A DNA stretch of 64,000 nt from Pontibacter rufus (lineage in GTDB: Bacteria; Bacteroidota; Bacteroidia; Cytophagales; Hymenobacteraceae). Both the position numbers and the translations under genes were made by a program. Positions 54,069 to 62,985 of the stretch are shown here, in pieces (position 1 is the stretch's first letter; every line of letters starts with the position of its first letter). Location: contig NZ_JADQDR010000001.1 in NCBI RefSeq assembly GCF_015694705.1, forward strand, positions 1 to 64,000. Reading direction: 5' to 3'. Under the pieces are notes generated by a model. The model did not search any database. It worked only from the letters and a program-made list of their open reading frames with translations, and was not told where the DNA came from.

Positions 54069-55355
54069 TTACAGCAACTCCACCACTGTCTCCAGGCCCA
54101 TGCCGCGGGAGCCTTTTACCAGCACATAACTTTCCTGCACGGGATGCTCCTGCAGCCATTTCGCCAGTTCCGGTTTTGTAGCAAAGTATAAAAACGCATC
54201 ATTCACAGCCGCCGCGTATTGCATGTCTTTGCCGCAGAGCAGCACTTTGTCAAACGATTGTTCGGCTACCACTTCGCCCAGCGCGCGGTGCTCGGCTTCA
54301 CTTTCAGCGCCCAGTTCAAACATATCACCCAGTATAACCACTTTCTGCGGCGCATGCATACTTCCGAAGTTGCGCACAGCGGCAGCCATCGAGGTCGGGT
54401 TGGCATTGTAAGCATCCAGAATGATGGTATTGCTGCCTTTTTGCAGCACCTGCGAGCGGTTATTGACTGGGCTATAGTTGGCGATGGCGGCATTGGCTTT
54501 TGCCAGCGGTACGCTAAAAAACTTGCCTACCGTGGCAGCGGCGGCCATGTTCTCGTAGTTGTAGCTGCCCACCAGTTGCGTGTGCACCTCGTTGCCTTCC
54601 TCATCCTGATACACCACGTAAGGCGAAGACTCCAGCAACTCGCTGTGGTAATAATCGCCGGGGGCAGGATAGGTGATTTTATTTTCGATGCGGCGGCTCA
54701 TGCGCAGCAGGTGCTCGTTGGCGGTGTTCACGAATACGGTGCCGTCGTGCTCCGCCAGGTATAAGTATAATTCACTCTTGCCGCGCGCCACGCCTTCCAG
54801 GCTCCCAAAGCCTTCTAAATGCGCTTTGCCGATGTTGGTGATGAGGCCGTGCGTGGGCTGTGCGATGCTTGAAAGCAGTGCAATTTCGCCGATGTGGTTG
54901 GCACCCATTTCTATTATCGCCATTTCGTGCTCCGGCCTGATGCGCAGCAGCGTAAGCGGCACCCCAATGTGGTTGTTGAGGTTGCCCTGCGTGTAAAGCG
55001 TGTTATACTTTTGACTGAGCACAGCATGTATGAGCTCTTTGGTGGTGGTTTTGCCGTTGGAGCCCGTAATGCCGATAACGGGTATGCTGAGCTGGCGGCG
55101 GTGGTGGCGCGCCAAATCCTGCAGCGCCTGCAGCGTGTCTTCTACCACCAGCATGTTGTCTGCGGCCATACTTGGGTCGTCCACTACGGCATACTTCGCT
55201 CCTTTTTCGAGGGCTGTCCAGGCAAATTTTGCTCCTTTAAAGTTAGGCCCGTTCAGGGCAAAAAACAGGCTCTGGTCCTGCTCGGCGCGCGAGTCGGTAC
55301 TGACGTGGCGGCACTCCAGGTACTTTTGATACAACAAGGCGATATTGTTCTGCAT
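54069..55355 (-). CDS. murF: UDP-N-acetylmuramoyl-tripeptide--D-alanyl-D-alanine ligase
   Basis: 428 residues. The Mur ligase N-domain (about 1-95) is followed by the ATP loop GITGSNGKTTTKELI, the central-domain AIIEMGANHIGEIALLSSIA, and the C-domain ILDAYNANPTSMAAAVRNFG. It adds D-Ala-D-Ala to the peptidoglycan precursor in the cytosol. It stands alone rather than in the dcw cluster, as is common in Bacteroidota. Confidence 0.96.
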   Translation of the reverse strand: MQNNIALLYQKYLECRHVSTDSRAEQDQSLFFALNGPNFKGAKFAWTALEKGAKYAVVDDPSMAADNMLVVEDTLQALQDLARHHRRQLSIPVIGITGSNGKTTTKELIHAVLSQKYNTLYTQGNLNNHIGVPLTLLRIRPEHEMAIIEMGANHIGEIALLSSIAQPTHGLITNIGKAHLEGFGSLEGVARGKSELYLYLAEHDGTVFVNTANEHLLRMSRRIENKITYPAPGDYYHSELLESSPYVVYQDEEGNEVHTQLVGSYNYENMAAAATVGKFFSVPLAKANAAIANYSPVNNRSQVLQKGSNTIILDAYNANPTSMAAAVRNFGSMHAPQKVVILGDMFELGAESEAEHRALGEVVAEQSFDKVLLCGKDMQYAAAVNDAFLYFATKPELAKWLQEHPVQESYVLVKGSRGMGLETVVELL

Positions 55356-55552
55356 GAATTAAGTAATTTTATCCTGAACAGATGCTTTTAGGGCGGCCAC
55401 CTGCGTTAGCGTATGTATAAAGTATAAACATGCGCTTGTGCAGCGTGCCGATACTGTGGCAATATACATGCAAATCCCGAAAAGCGACAGCGCTGCCTGT
55501 TGTCTCCATGCAAAACATCCTTTAACTTGAACGAGAAAGCTGCTCACGAACC

Positions 55553-57778
55553 ATGAAGAACGCCTTCGCCCTGCTGTTTATACTTTGGTCTGCTACCGCT
55601 GCCCGGGCGCAGGATTCGCTGCAGTTCCGGCTGCGCACCGATGTGCCGGTTGTTACGGCCACTGGCGCGCTTTCTGACCCGTGGAGCGGTGGCCTCAACA
55701 CGCCCCAATTCTCTACCATCGACCTGAACAAAGACGGGCAACCGGATTTATTTATTTTCGACAGGATGCTGCAGAAAGTGTATACCTGGCTGGCCGTGCA
55801 GGAAAACGGGACGTGGCGCTATACTTATGCACCAGAGTATGAGGTGTTCTTTCCTGAGGATCTGACATCGTGGGTGTTGCTGCGCGATTATGACTGCGAT
55901 GGCCTGCCCGATATTTTCACGAGCACGCCGCTGGGCATCCGCGTGTTCCGGCAGGAGGATACCGGAAACGGGCAATTGAAATTTACGCTGGACGAAGAAG
56001 CGCTCCTCTATGGTGACCGCAACATCAACCTGCAAATGAACAGCGCCGATGTGCCTGCTATAACTGATATGGACGGCGACGGCGACTTGGATGTACTCAT
56101 CACCGAGTTTTCGCTGGGATATACGCTGGAGGCCTACCGCAATGTGCAGGCCGAGGAAGGGCTGCCCTGCGGCACGCTGAAGTATGTGCAGCAAACCAAC
56201 TGGTGGGGCGGCATATCTGAGTGCGAGGATTGCAACAGCTTTGTGTTTAATGCCTACTGCCGGCTGGCCGCGCCGCAGCACAACGGGCACAGCGGCTCCT
56301 CGCTGCTGCTGCTGGACCTGGATGCCGATGGCGACAAAGACCTGCTGATGGGTGGGCTGATGTGCAACGACCTGGTGCGGATGCTGAACCAGGGTACGCC
56401 GGACAGCGCGATCATGAGAAGTTTCGATACCAATTTTCCGGAGGCGAAACCGGCCAGCTTCAACATCTTCCCGGCTGCTTATTACGAGGATGTTACCTTC
56501 GATGGTACGCCTGACTTGCTGGTAGCGCCGCAGTCTACGTATGAGCTCAACAACATCAACCTGGCACAGTCGGTGTGGCTATACCGGAATGAAGGCGCAG
56601 CAGATAACCCGGAGCTTGATTTTGTGCAGGATGATTTTCTGCAGCACCAGATGATAGACCTGAGCGAAGGGGCTTTCCCGGCTTTTGCAGACCTGGACGG
56701 CGATGGCGATCAGGATATGCTGGTTGGCAACGACGCCTCTATGCAGCATGGCAGCTACAACGCTTCTATCAGTTATTATCAGAATACCGGCACTGCCACA
56801 ACCCCGGCCTACACGCAGGTTACAGATGATTATCTTAACCTATCCTCCACCCTTCTCAGAAGTATAAATCCTGCTTTTGCAGATATGAACGGTGATGGCG
56901 CAACGGATCTAATCCTGACGTACCAGCAACCGGAAGCTGGTAAAACCAGCATTCAATACATCCCCAACACTGCGGCCCAAGGTGCGCCGATGCAATTCAG
57001 CTTTGCAAGTATAAAACTGGTGATGGCGGTGGAGCCCGGTGATGCGCCCGCTTTTTTTGATGCCGATGAGGACGGTGATTTGGATATGGTGCTGGGTAAA
57101 GCGAGTGGCATTCTGCCCTTTTACCGCAATACAGGTAGTGCCGGCCAGCCTGCTTATACTTTAGAGGAAAACAGCGTAGGTAACATCGGCCTGAATGCAC
57201 TGCTGCGCAACCTGCGCCCCGCCGTGGCGGACCTGGACGGAGACGGACAACCCGACTTGCTTACAGCAGACGACAGCGGCACCCTCAGTATCTACCGGAA
57301 CTTCACCCAAAACTTAAATGACGAAACAAGCCTCACCGCCGAAACCCGGCTACTGGAAAACTCATTAACCGGGCAACTGTACGAGACACGTTTGGGCAAA
57401 GACCTGAGCATTGCTGTCGCTCCGCTGGGTGGCGCAAACAAACTGTATGTAGCTATCGGAACACAGGGCGGCGGTTTATACTTGCTGGAGCAGACTGCCG
57501 GAAGCGGAACCACAACGGAAAACCCACACGAAACGCTCACGCTGCAGGTATACCCGAATCCCGCCGACAAAGCTACCTACGAGGCAGCCTATGCACAAGC
57601 CTCATTGCCTGTTTCACTGGAAATGTATGATGGGATTGGGCGACTTGTATATCAAACGCTAGGCAGGTATAGCCGCATACACAGTATTCCGCTGCAGCAT
57701 CTGAAAGCAGGCTTGTATGTGGTGCGCGCCACGGCCCCATTGGGCAAGCATGCTACGGCTAAACTGCTGGTGAGATGA
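55553..57778 (+). CDS. FG-GAP/VCBS repeat protein exported by type IX secretion
   Basis: 741 residues. A signal peptide (about 1-19, ATAARAQD) precedes about seven FG-GAP calcium-binding repeats with the motif DxDGDGDxD (e.g. DMDGDGDLDVLI, DLDADGDKDLLMGG, DLDGDGDQDMLVGN, DMNGDGATDLI, DADEDGDLDMVLGK, DLDGDGQPDLLTAD), forming a beta-propeller. The C-terminal about 80 residues are a T9SS sorting domain (LTLQVYPNPADKATY ... GLYVVRA). A surface or secreted adhesin-like role is likely. The stop overlaps the next start. Confidence 0.92.
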   Translation: MKNAFALLFILWSATAARAQDSLQFRLRTDVPVVTATGALSDPWSGGLNTPQFSTIDLNKDGQPDLFIFDRMLQKVYTWLAVQENGTWRYTYAPEYEVFFPEDLTSWVLLRDYDCDGLPDIFTSTPLGIRVFRQEDTGNGQLKFTLDEEALLYGDRNINLQMNSADVPAITDMDGDGDLDVLITEFSLGYTLEAYRNVQAEEGLPCGTLKYVQQTNWWGGISECEDCNSFVFNAYCRLAAPQHNGHSGSSLLLLDLDADGDKDLLMGGLMCNDLVRMLNQGTPDSAIMRSFDTNFPEAKPASFNIFPAAYYEDVTFDGTPDLLVAPQSTYELNNINLAQSVWLYRNEGAADNPELDFVQDDFLQHQMIDLSEGAFPAFADLDGDGDQDMLVGNDASMQHGSYNASISYYQNTGTATTPAYTQVTDDYLNLSSTLLRSINPAFADMNGDGATDLILTYQQPEAGKTSIQYIPNTAAQGAPMQFSFASIKLVMAVEPGDAPAFFDADEDGDLDMVLGKASGILPFYRNTGSAGQPAYTLEENSVGNIGLNALLRNLRPAVADLDGDGQPDLLTADDSGTLSIYRNFTQNLNDETSLTAETRLLENSLTGQLYETRLGKDLSIAVAPLGGANKLYVAIGTQGGGLYLLEQTAGSGTTTENPHETLTLQVYPNPADKATYEAAYAQASLPVSLEMYDGIGRLVYQTLGRYSRIHSIPLQHLKAGLYVVRATAPLGKHATAKLLVR

Positions 57779-58164
57779 TGCAAGCTTTCCTGCTCCTGGA
57801 TTTAACCGCAACTACCGCTTTCCGGCAGCCACTTCTGGCGCAGGTAAAACAGGTATGGCCGGAGGTGGCAGCACTGGATGCAGATGCAGCATCTGGGGAG
57901 TTGCTGCTGCACTATGCCCTGAGGTTGCTGCGCGATGCTGATAAAGCGGTGGTGCTGGTGCAGGCAGACGAAAGTATGCTGGGCTTTGGCAACGCGATGC
58001 CGCTGATAGAGGAACTGCTGCTGCCACAGGATGGAAGAGTTATTTTGCTGCTGGGCCGCTACCCGCGCCTCGAACGCATGCTGCAGGCGCGGCCTTACCT
58101 TGTTTTTAAACAAGTGGAGGATGAGGCAGAAGCTTTGGAAGAATTAGCGTTATACCTGTCGTAA
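57775..58164 (+). CDS. hypothetical protein coupled to the FG-GAP gene
   Basis: 129 residues, rich in Leu and Ala, predicted cytosolic (no signal). LLHYALRLLRDADKAVVLVQ and DGRVILLLGRYPRLERML suggest an alpha/beta Rossmann-like fold, but I do not recognise a family. Its ATG overlaps the stop of the FG-GAP gene (ATGA), so it is translationally coupled. Confidence 0.65.
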   Translation: MMQAFLLLDLTATTAFRQPLLAQVKQVWPEVAALDADAASGELLLHYALRLLRDADKAVVLVQADESMLGFGNAMPLIEELLLPQDGRVILLLGRYPRLERMLQARPYLVFKQVEDEAEALEELALYLS

Positions 58165-58581
58165 CTGGGTTGCTACTGAAGCGGGTGAATGTACAAGCAA
58201 CTCTGCTATTAGTTTATACTTCTGCAGCCAACTACTTTTCATCTTAAACACCTCCCGGAGCGCCTGTCACGGTTTCAGGGCACAATGCTGAACAGCATCT
58301 TTAGCGAGGATGATACAGGCAAGCCGGGTTTACTGTATCTCCGTACTTGCTGCCCCGGCTCATACTTATTCCCGGGGAATAGTACAAAACAATATGGCGC
58401 AGTGTTTATTAGTCTTTCAACTTAAAATTCTATATATTTAAAATGTTAAAACAGGAGACAAATATGTCTCTCAAACAGGCTGCTGGGACCATACCGCTTT
58501 GCATTGGGTTTTCTTTCGCACACAGTCAAAACGATTTATCAGCCATAACAGAACCCTGTACCTCACTATAAAACCGCAGCT
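58165..58581. other. intergenic gap, no gene recognised
   Basis: 417 bases; AT-rich in the second half (58390-58445). It presumably carries the promoter of the next gene. No RNA or repeat seen. Confidence 0.4.
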
Positions 58582-59292
58582 ATGAACAGCGCCGTAAAAT
58601 TTGTTTGTGTGTTTTTTGTTTTGCTTCTCCCGCTTGCAGGGTTCGCTCAGAAACTGAAAAAGAAGAAGATTTCTACAACGCTGACCGAATCATACAATGT
58701 GCCGGAAGATGATAAAAAGACAAAGCAGGGGCCTTATGTTGTGATGAATGAAAAGGACGTGGTGCTGGTGCAGGGGCAGTATAAGGATGGTATGAAAGAT
58801 GGCATCTGGACATATTTTAATGAGAATGGGCAGGTAGTGCAGAAATATGACTTCAGCCACGCCAGGTTGTTGTACGATGCCAGAGATTCTGTTTCTATAG
58901 TGCGTACCGGCTTTGAGCTTATGCAGAAAGCAGCAAAAGGAGATACCATTCAGGTGCCCTACAAGATTGGAGGTTCCAACTATGGCTTCTATCTGCTCTA
59001 CGACCGCAAGGATTTGCCCGAGGAAGTGACCAGGCAGGTACAAGGTATGGTGATGACCTATGCTTTTACTATCTCAGAAACGGGCAAGCTTGAAGACTGG
59101 ACAATCAATTATACAGGCCCTTATTACAACAAAACGATAAAGCAATCCCTCAAAAACCTGCCCGACGATGCCTACGAATTTTCTGCGGCTAAATTAAACG
59201 GGCAGCCGGTGAGGAGCAAGCTTTATTATGCCATCAGCCTCGACGTAAATGTGCATGTGGTCAGGAGGTTTAACGACGTGGTTACTTATTAA
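58582..59292 (+). CDS. exported protein with MORN-like repeats and TonB-C-like end
   Basis: 236 residues with a signal peptide (ending GFAQ about residue 23). KQGPYVVMNEKDVVLVQGQY and KDGMKDGIWTYFNENGQVVQ are MORN-type or YwqK-like repeats. The C-terminal half (TISETGKLEDWTIN, IKQSLKNLPDDA, AKLNGQPVRSKLYY) resembles the TonB C-terminal domain. It is predicted periplasmic. The function is unknown. Confidence 0.8.
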   Translation: MNSAVKFVCVFFVLLLPLAGFAQKLKKKKISTTLTESYNVPEDDKKTKQGPYVVMNEKDVVLVQGQYKDGMKDGIWTYFNENGQVVQKYDFSHARLLYDARDSVSIVRTGFELMQKAAKGDTIQVPYKIGGSNYGFYLLYDRKDLPEEVTRQVQGMVMTYAFTISETGKLEDWTINYTGPYYNKTIKQSLKNLPDDAYEFSAAKLNGQPVRSKLYYAISLDVNVHVVRRFNDVVTY

Positions 59293-59325
59293 CGGGCTTC
59301 CCGGAAACGCTTCTTCGTGTTTTGT

Positions 59326-60105
59326 TTAGCTGCCAAGGGTAAAGCTATCAGCATCCAGGTGCGCCGGAAAAGCCTCGCGATATTCTTTCAATTCCTCTCT
59401 GTTTAAAGCTATAGTATAGATGCCTTCTACTTCAGAGGCTTCCAGCAAAGTATGGCCTTTGGGGTGGATGATAGCAGAGCCGCCGGAGTAAGGGTGTCCG
59501 TTGCCATCAGTGCCCACGCGGTTCAGGCCTGCAACATAGGCGAGATTCTCGATAGCGCGTGCTTTGAGCAGTGTGCGCCAGGCCTGGTGGCGTGCCTTTG
59601 GCCAGTTGGCTACGTACAACAGCAGGTCATAGGCTTTGTCGCCCGTGTTGCGGCTCCACACCGGGAAACGCAAATCGTAACAAACCAGCGGACACACTTT
59701 CCAGCCGTTTAAATCCACTATCAACTGCTCGCTACCGGCAGCATAGGTATGGTGTTCTTTTGCCATCCTGAACAAATGCCGCTTGTCATACCTGGCATAG
59801 CTGCCATCGGGGCGCACCCACAGCAGGCGGTTGTAGTAGTTGCCCTTTTCCTTTACGATTACGCTTCCTGTGATTACGGCCTGATGTTGTATGGACAGCT
59901 GCTGCATCCAGGCCAGCGTTGGACCTTCGGCTTCCTCGGCCAGTTCGGCAGCGTTCATACTAAAGCCGGTGGTAAACATTTCGGGCAGCACAATCAGGTC
60001 GGTGGCGGGAGCGGCAGCAGCCAGTTTCTCCGAAAACATCCGGCGGTTAGCTTCCGCCTCCTGCCAGTGCAGCGTGGTTTGAACAATAGTAACGCGTAAA
60101 TCCAT
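59326..60105 (-). CDS. carbon-nitrogen hydrolase, omega-amidase (Nit2/YafV-like)
   Basis: 259 residues of the nitrilase superfamily. The triad is visible: Glu42 in IVLPEMFTTGFS, Lys108 in YDKRHLF and Cys142 in PLVCYDLRFP. Members hydrolyse alpha-ketoglutaramate or succinamate. It lies 82 nt downstream of an aminotransferase on the same strand, which is the classic glutamine transaminase/omega-amidase pair. The start at 60105 is chosen; the open frame extends 25 codons upstream. Confidence 0.9.
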   Translation of the reverse strand: MDLRVTIVQTTLHWQEAEANRRMFSEKLAAAAPATDLIVLPEMFTTGFSMNAAELAEEAEGPTLAWMQQLSIQHQAVITGSVIVKEKGNYYNRLLWVRPDGSYARYDKRHLFRMAKEHHTYAAGSEQLIVDLNGWKVCPLVCYDLRFPVWSRNTGDKAYDLLLYVANWPKARHQAWRTLLKARAIENLAYVAGLNRVGTDGNGHPYSGGSAIIHPKGHTLLEASEVEGIYTIALNREELKEYREAFPAHLDADSFTLGS

Positions 60106-60187
60106 TTTAATCGTTAACTGCTTTTCGTGCTTAGGTGTGATGGAGTATAGAGGAGCCCTCAGCAATTTAACAACCGTCAATTGATCA

Positions 60188-61336
60188 TCAAAGGCTGCTT
60201 AACCGTTCTGCTGCAGTGCGCAACGTGTCCTCGCTTTTGGCAAAGCAGAAGCGCAGATACTTATGGTCGGTTTTGTCGTGGTAAAAAGCGGAAACCGGTA
60301 TGGCTGCCACGCCGGCCTCCTGCACCAGCCGTTTGGCATACGCCACATCGTACTCGTCCGTAATTTTATCATACTTTGCCAGCTGGAAATAAGTGCCGGC
60401 AGAAGGCGTCATCTCAAACCCGGAATCCTGCATTTGCGCACAGAAGAAGTCACGTTTCTGCTGATAGAAGTCCGGCAGCGTCCGGTAGTGTGCCTCATTG
60501 TCCAGGTATGCGGCAATGGCCATTTGCAGGGGGGTAGCCGTGGAGAAGGTGATAAACTGGTGCATTTTACGCAGCTCGGCGGTGAGTGCCGGTGGCGCTA
60601 TGGCGTAACCAATCTTCCAGCCGGTGGTATGATAGGTTTTCCCGAAAGACGAAATCACAAAGCTGCGTTCACGCAATGCGGGTAGCTGCAGTGCACTGAA
60701 ATGCGCCTGTCCGTCAAAAACCATGTGCTCGTATACTTCGTCGCTGATTACAAGTATGTCGGTGCCGTCAATCAGGTTGGCCAGTTTTTCCATGTCGGTC
60801 TTCTGCATCACAGCACCGGTCGGGTTATGGGGCGTGTTGATGATGATCAGGCGGGTACGGGAAGATATGCGCTGTTTCACCTGGTCCCAGTCCACACTAA
60901 AGTCCGGGAGCGCAAGCGGTACATAAATCGGGGAGCCGCCGCTCAGCCGGATGGCGGGCGCATACGCATCGTAACAGGGCTCCAGCACCACCACCTCGTC
61001 ACCGGTTTTTACCACAGCCATAATAGCGGCAAACAGCGCTTCTGTCGCGCCGGAAGTTACAGTTACTTCGTTGCCCGGGTCAGGCAGCCAGCCATACATC
61101 TTTTCTGTTTTCAGGCTGATTTGTTCGCGCAATACCGGCATACCGGCCATGGGCGCATACTGGTTAAAGCCTTCACGCATGTACCGGGCTACCAGTTCTA
61201 CAAGTGGCTCCGGACAGTTAAAGTCCGGGAAACCCTGTGATAAGTTAATGGCCTGGTGCTCCTGGGCAAGTGCCGACATTACCGTAAAAATACTGGTGCC
61301 AATATCGGGTAGCTTGCTGCCAGGATAATTTATCAT
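60188..61336 (-). CDS. methionine/glutamine-type aminotransferase (YbdL-like)
   Basis: 382 residues, class I/II fold. NLSQGFPDFNCPEPLVELVA opens the N-domain, PHNPTGAVMQKTDM is the conserved NPTG motif, DEVYEHMVFDG holds the PLP-contacting Asp/Tyr, and SFGKTYHTTGWKIGYA has the PLP Lys. Relatives convert alpha-keto-gamma-methylthiobutyrate to methionine, using glutamine. The adjacent omega-amidase would drive the reaction by removing alpha-ketoglutaramate; together they fit methionine salvage. Confidence 0.93.
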   Translation of the reverse strand: MINYPGSKLPDIGTSIFTVMSALAQEHQAINLSQGFPDFNCPEPLVELVARYMREGFNQYAPMAGMPVLREQISLKTEKMYGWLPDPGNEVTVTSGATEALFAAIMAVVKTGDEVVVLEPCYDAYAPAIRLSGGSPIYVPLALPDFSVDWDQVKQRISSRTRLIIINTPHNPTGAVMQKTDMEKLANLIDGTDILVISDEVYEHMVFDGQAHFSALQLPALRERSFVISSFGKTYHTTGWKIGYAIAPPALTAELRKMHQFITFSTATPLQMAIAAYLDNEAHYRTLPDFYQQKRDFFCAQMQDSGFEMTPSAGTYFQLAKYDKITDEYDVAYAKRLVQEAGVAAIPVSAFYHDKTDHKYLRFCFAKSEDTLRTAAERLSSL

Positions 61337-61382
61337 AAGTTCAGGTTAAATGCGAATTAAGATACAGTGAAGATAGCATACT

Positions 61383-61970
61383 TTAACTTTGCTGCAACAG
61401 TTCCCGCACCAGCTGCTGCAGGGCGGGCACGGCGTCGGCCTCAAACCAGGGGTTACGCCGGAGCCAGAACTGGTTGCGCGGCGAAGGATGCGGCAGCGGC
61501 ATATAGCGTGGCAGGTACTCATGCCAGTTTGCTACTGTTTCGGTTAGGTTGGCCTTCGCAGACTTTTTCAGAAAATAGTCCTGCGCATACTTGCCGATGA
61601 GGAGTGTAAGCTCAACGTCGGGCAGCAACGCCAGCAACTGCTGATGCCAGTGCTGCGCACATTCGGGGCGCGGCGGCAGATCGCCGCTCCTGCCTTTGCC
61701 GGGGTAGCAGAAGCCCATCGGTATAATAGCCACCTTTGATGCATCGTAAAACAGCTCAGGCCCTATGCCCAGCCACTCGCGCAGGCGCTTGCCGCTCTGA
61801 TCGTCCCAGGGTTTGCCGCTGGCGTGTACTTTGGTGCCCGGCGCCTGCCCTACCAACAGCAATTTGGCTGTAGCACCGGCACGCAGCACCGGCCGTGGTC
61901 CCAGGGGCAGGTGCTCTGCGCAAATGCGGCAGGCCTGCACCTGCTGTAGTAAATCCTCCAGTGCGTCCAT
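61383..61970 (-). CDS. uracil-DNA glycosylase family protein
   Basis: 195 residues. The UDG-fold motif A is LLLVGQAPGTKVHASGKPWD and the C-terminal motif B is MPLPHPSPRN. Four cysteines (14, 17, 88 and 104) are placed as in iron-sulfur-bearing family 4/5 UDGs, but cluster binding is inferred. It would remove uracil from DNA. The start at MDALEDLL (61970) is used; 69 upstream open codons do not read as protein. Confidence 0.88.
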   Translation of the reverse strand: MDALEDLLQQVQACRICAEHLPLGPRPVLRAGATAKLLLVGQAPGTKVHASGKPWDDQSGKRLREWLGIGPELFYDASKVAIIPMGFCYPGKGRSGDLPPRPECAQHWHQQLLALLPDVELTLLIGKYAQDYFLKKSAKANLTETVANWHEYLPRYMPLPHPSPRNQFWLRRNPWFEADAVPALQQLVRELLQQS

Positions 61971-62366
61971 AAGTATAAATCGAAGGGGCAAAGGTACAAA
62001 GTATAGCTGATGTATAGCAACAGCTTTTGCCGCTACGCGTGATGTATGGGATGCCTGGCCAGCTTTGCCGGATGTTACTGCGGAAGATACATGTAAAGGA
62101 AGAGAGGTAATAAGGCAGTAAGCTATTCTCAAGTACAAAACAGCAGCAACAAAGCTTTGTCGCTCACATCCTGCCATTCTGAAAACAGCCTGTGCATTAC
62201 CGGTTGTCCGCCCGAAGTATGATTTTCAGGATTACAGAATTAAAAAACATATACCTGCCTGATGTTACCGGCACTTACCAGGCAGCAACAGCGGCTCAAG
62301 TATAAACCAGTGCCTTACAAACTGCCCCACTCATAATTATGAGCAGGGCAGCGATGTATGTATCTC
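61971..62366. other. intergenic gap with a small hairpin
   Basis: 396 bases without a credible gene. An imperfect palindrome around CTCATAATTATGAG (62323-62350) lies downstream of the next minus-strand gene and may be its terminator. Confidence 0.4.
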
Positions 62367-62804
62367 TTATCTACGGCGGCGTTCATCATCCCAGTACTCG
62401 TCGCGGGGTGGACGGCGATCATTCCGGTGGTGTGACATAGAGGGGTCTTGTTGCCAGCGATCGTTGGCATGCTGGTTACTGCTATGGAAATGCACATCCT
62501 GCTGCCGCCATATAGGTGGCCTGTCCTGATGCTCCTGCTGCCGGTCATCATACTCCTGCCTGCGCTGATCGGGTTGCCACTCGTGGCGGTTGTGCAGGCG
62601 TCCTTCTCCGGGCGGATGGTTTTCCTCGTGCGAGCGCCACTCATTCCGGCGTGAAAATAGCGGTGCCGGATCACCCCAGCGGCTCCTGAAATCATGAAAA
62701 TGATCATCCTCATATGGTTGCCGTTCATCTCTTCTTTGCTGCTGCTGGTATTCCCAATGACGTGGGTGGCGTGGATCGCGTGGATCGTTTTCGTGGTACT
62801 GCAT
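62367..62804 (-). CDS. small hydrophilic Arg/His/Asp-rich protein
   Basis: 145 residues, almost entirely charged or polar (e.g. NDPRDPRHPRHWEYQQQQRR and DDRQQEHQDRPPIWRQQDVH), rich in His, Arg, Gln and Asp. It has no signal peptide or hydrophobic core and is likely disordered. No family was recognised. It shares upstream sequence blocks with the 62986-63795 gene, which has similar composition. A second frame (62315-62728) overlaps it but is less convincing. Confidence 0.6.
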   Translation of the reverse strand: MQYHENDPRDPRHPRHWEYQQQQRRDERQPYEDDHFHDFRSRWGDPAPLFSRRNEWRSHEENHPPGEGRLHNRHEWQPDQRRQEYDDRQQEHQDRPPIWRQQDVHFHSSNQHANDRWQQDPSMSHHRNDRRPPRDEYWDDERRRR

Positions 62805-62807
62805 GTG

Positions 62808-62858
62808 TGTTAGATTAGGTACAACAATACTTTTGGTGATTTATACTTGTTTGTACGA
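62808..62858 (-). promoter_or_regulatory. shared upstream block of the hydrophilic-protein gene (first copy)
   Basis: On the plus strand TGTTAGATT (62808-62816), GTACAA (62819-62824) and TTGTACGA (62851-62858) precede the minus-strand start at 62804. The same three words with near-identical order and spacing precede the gene starting at 63795. A common promoter or operator is inferred. Confidence 0.4.
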
Positions 62859-62900
62859 CATGACAGGGAGGATGTTTGAGTGAACGGGCAGCAGTGCATA

Positions 62901-62936
62901 AAAAGGAAAGCCGGCTCTACGCCGGCTTTCCTTTTT
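62901..62936 (-). terminator. terminator of the 62986-63795 gene
   Basis: A 15-bp perfect stem, AAAAGGAAAGCCGGC (62901-62915) and complement (62921-62935), around a 5-nt loop with A/T tracts. It lies 50 nt after the stop of the minus-strand gene. Confidence 0.9.
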
Positions 62937-62985
62937 AATTTAAAATCTACTATCAAAATTACCTAATCTGAGGTGCTATACGGTA

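Noticed and set aside
62315..62728. Second minus-strand frame overlapping the 62367-62804 gene
   Set aside because: The overlapping frame with consistent His/Arg/Asp-rich composition and a better upstream region is the more likely gene; only one can be real.
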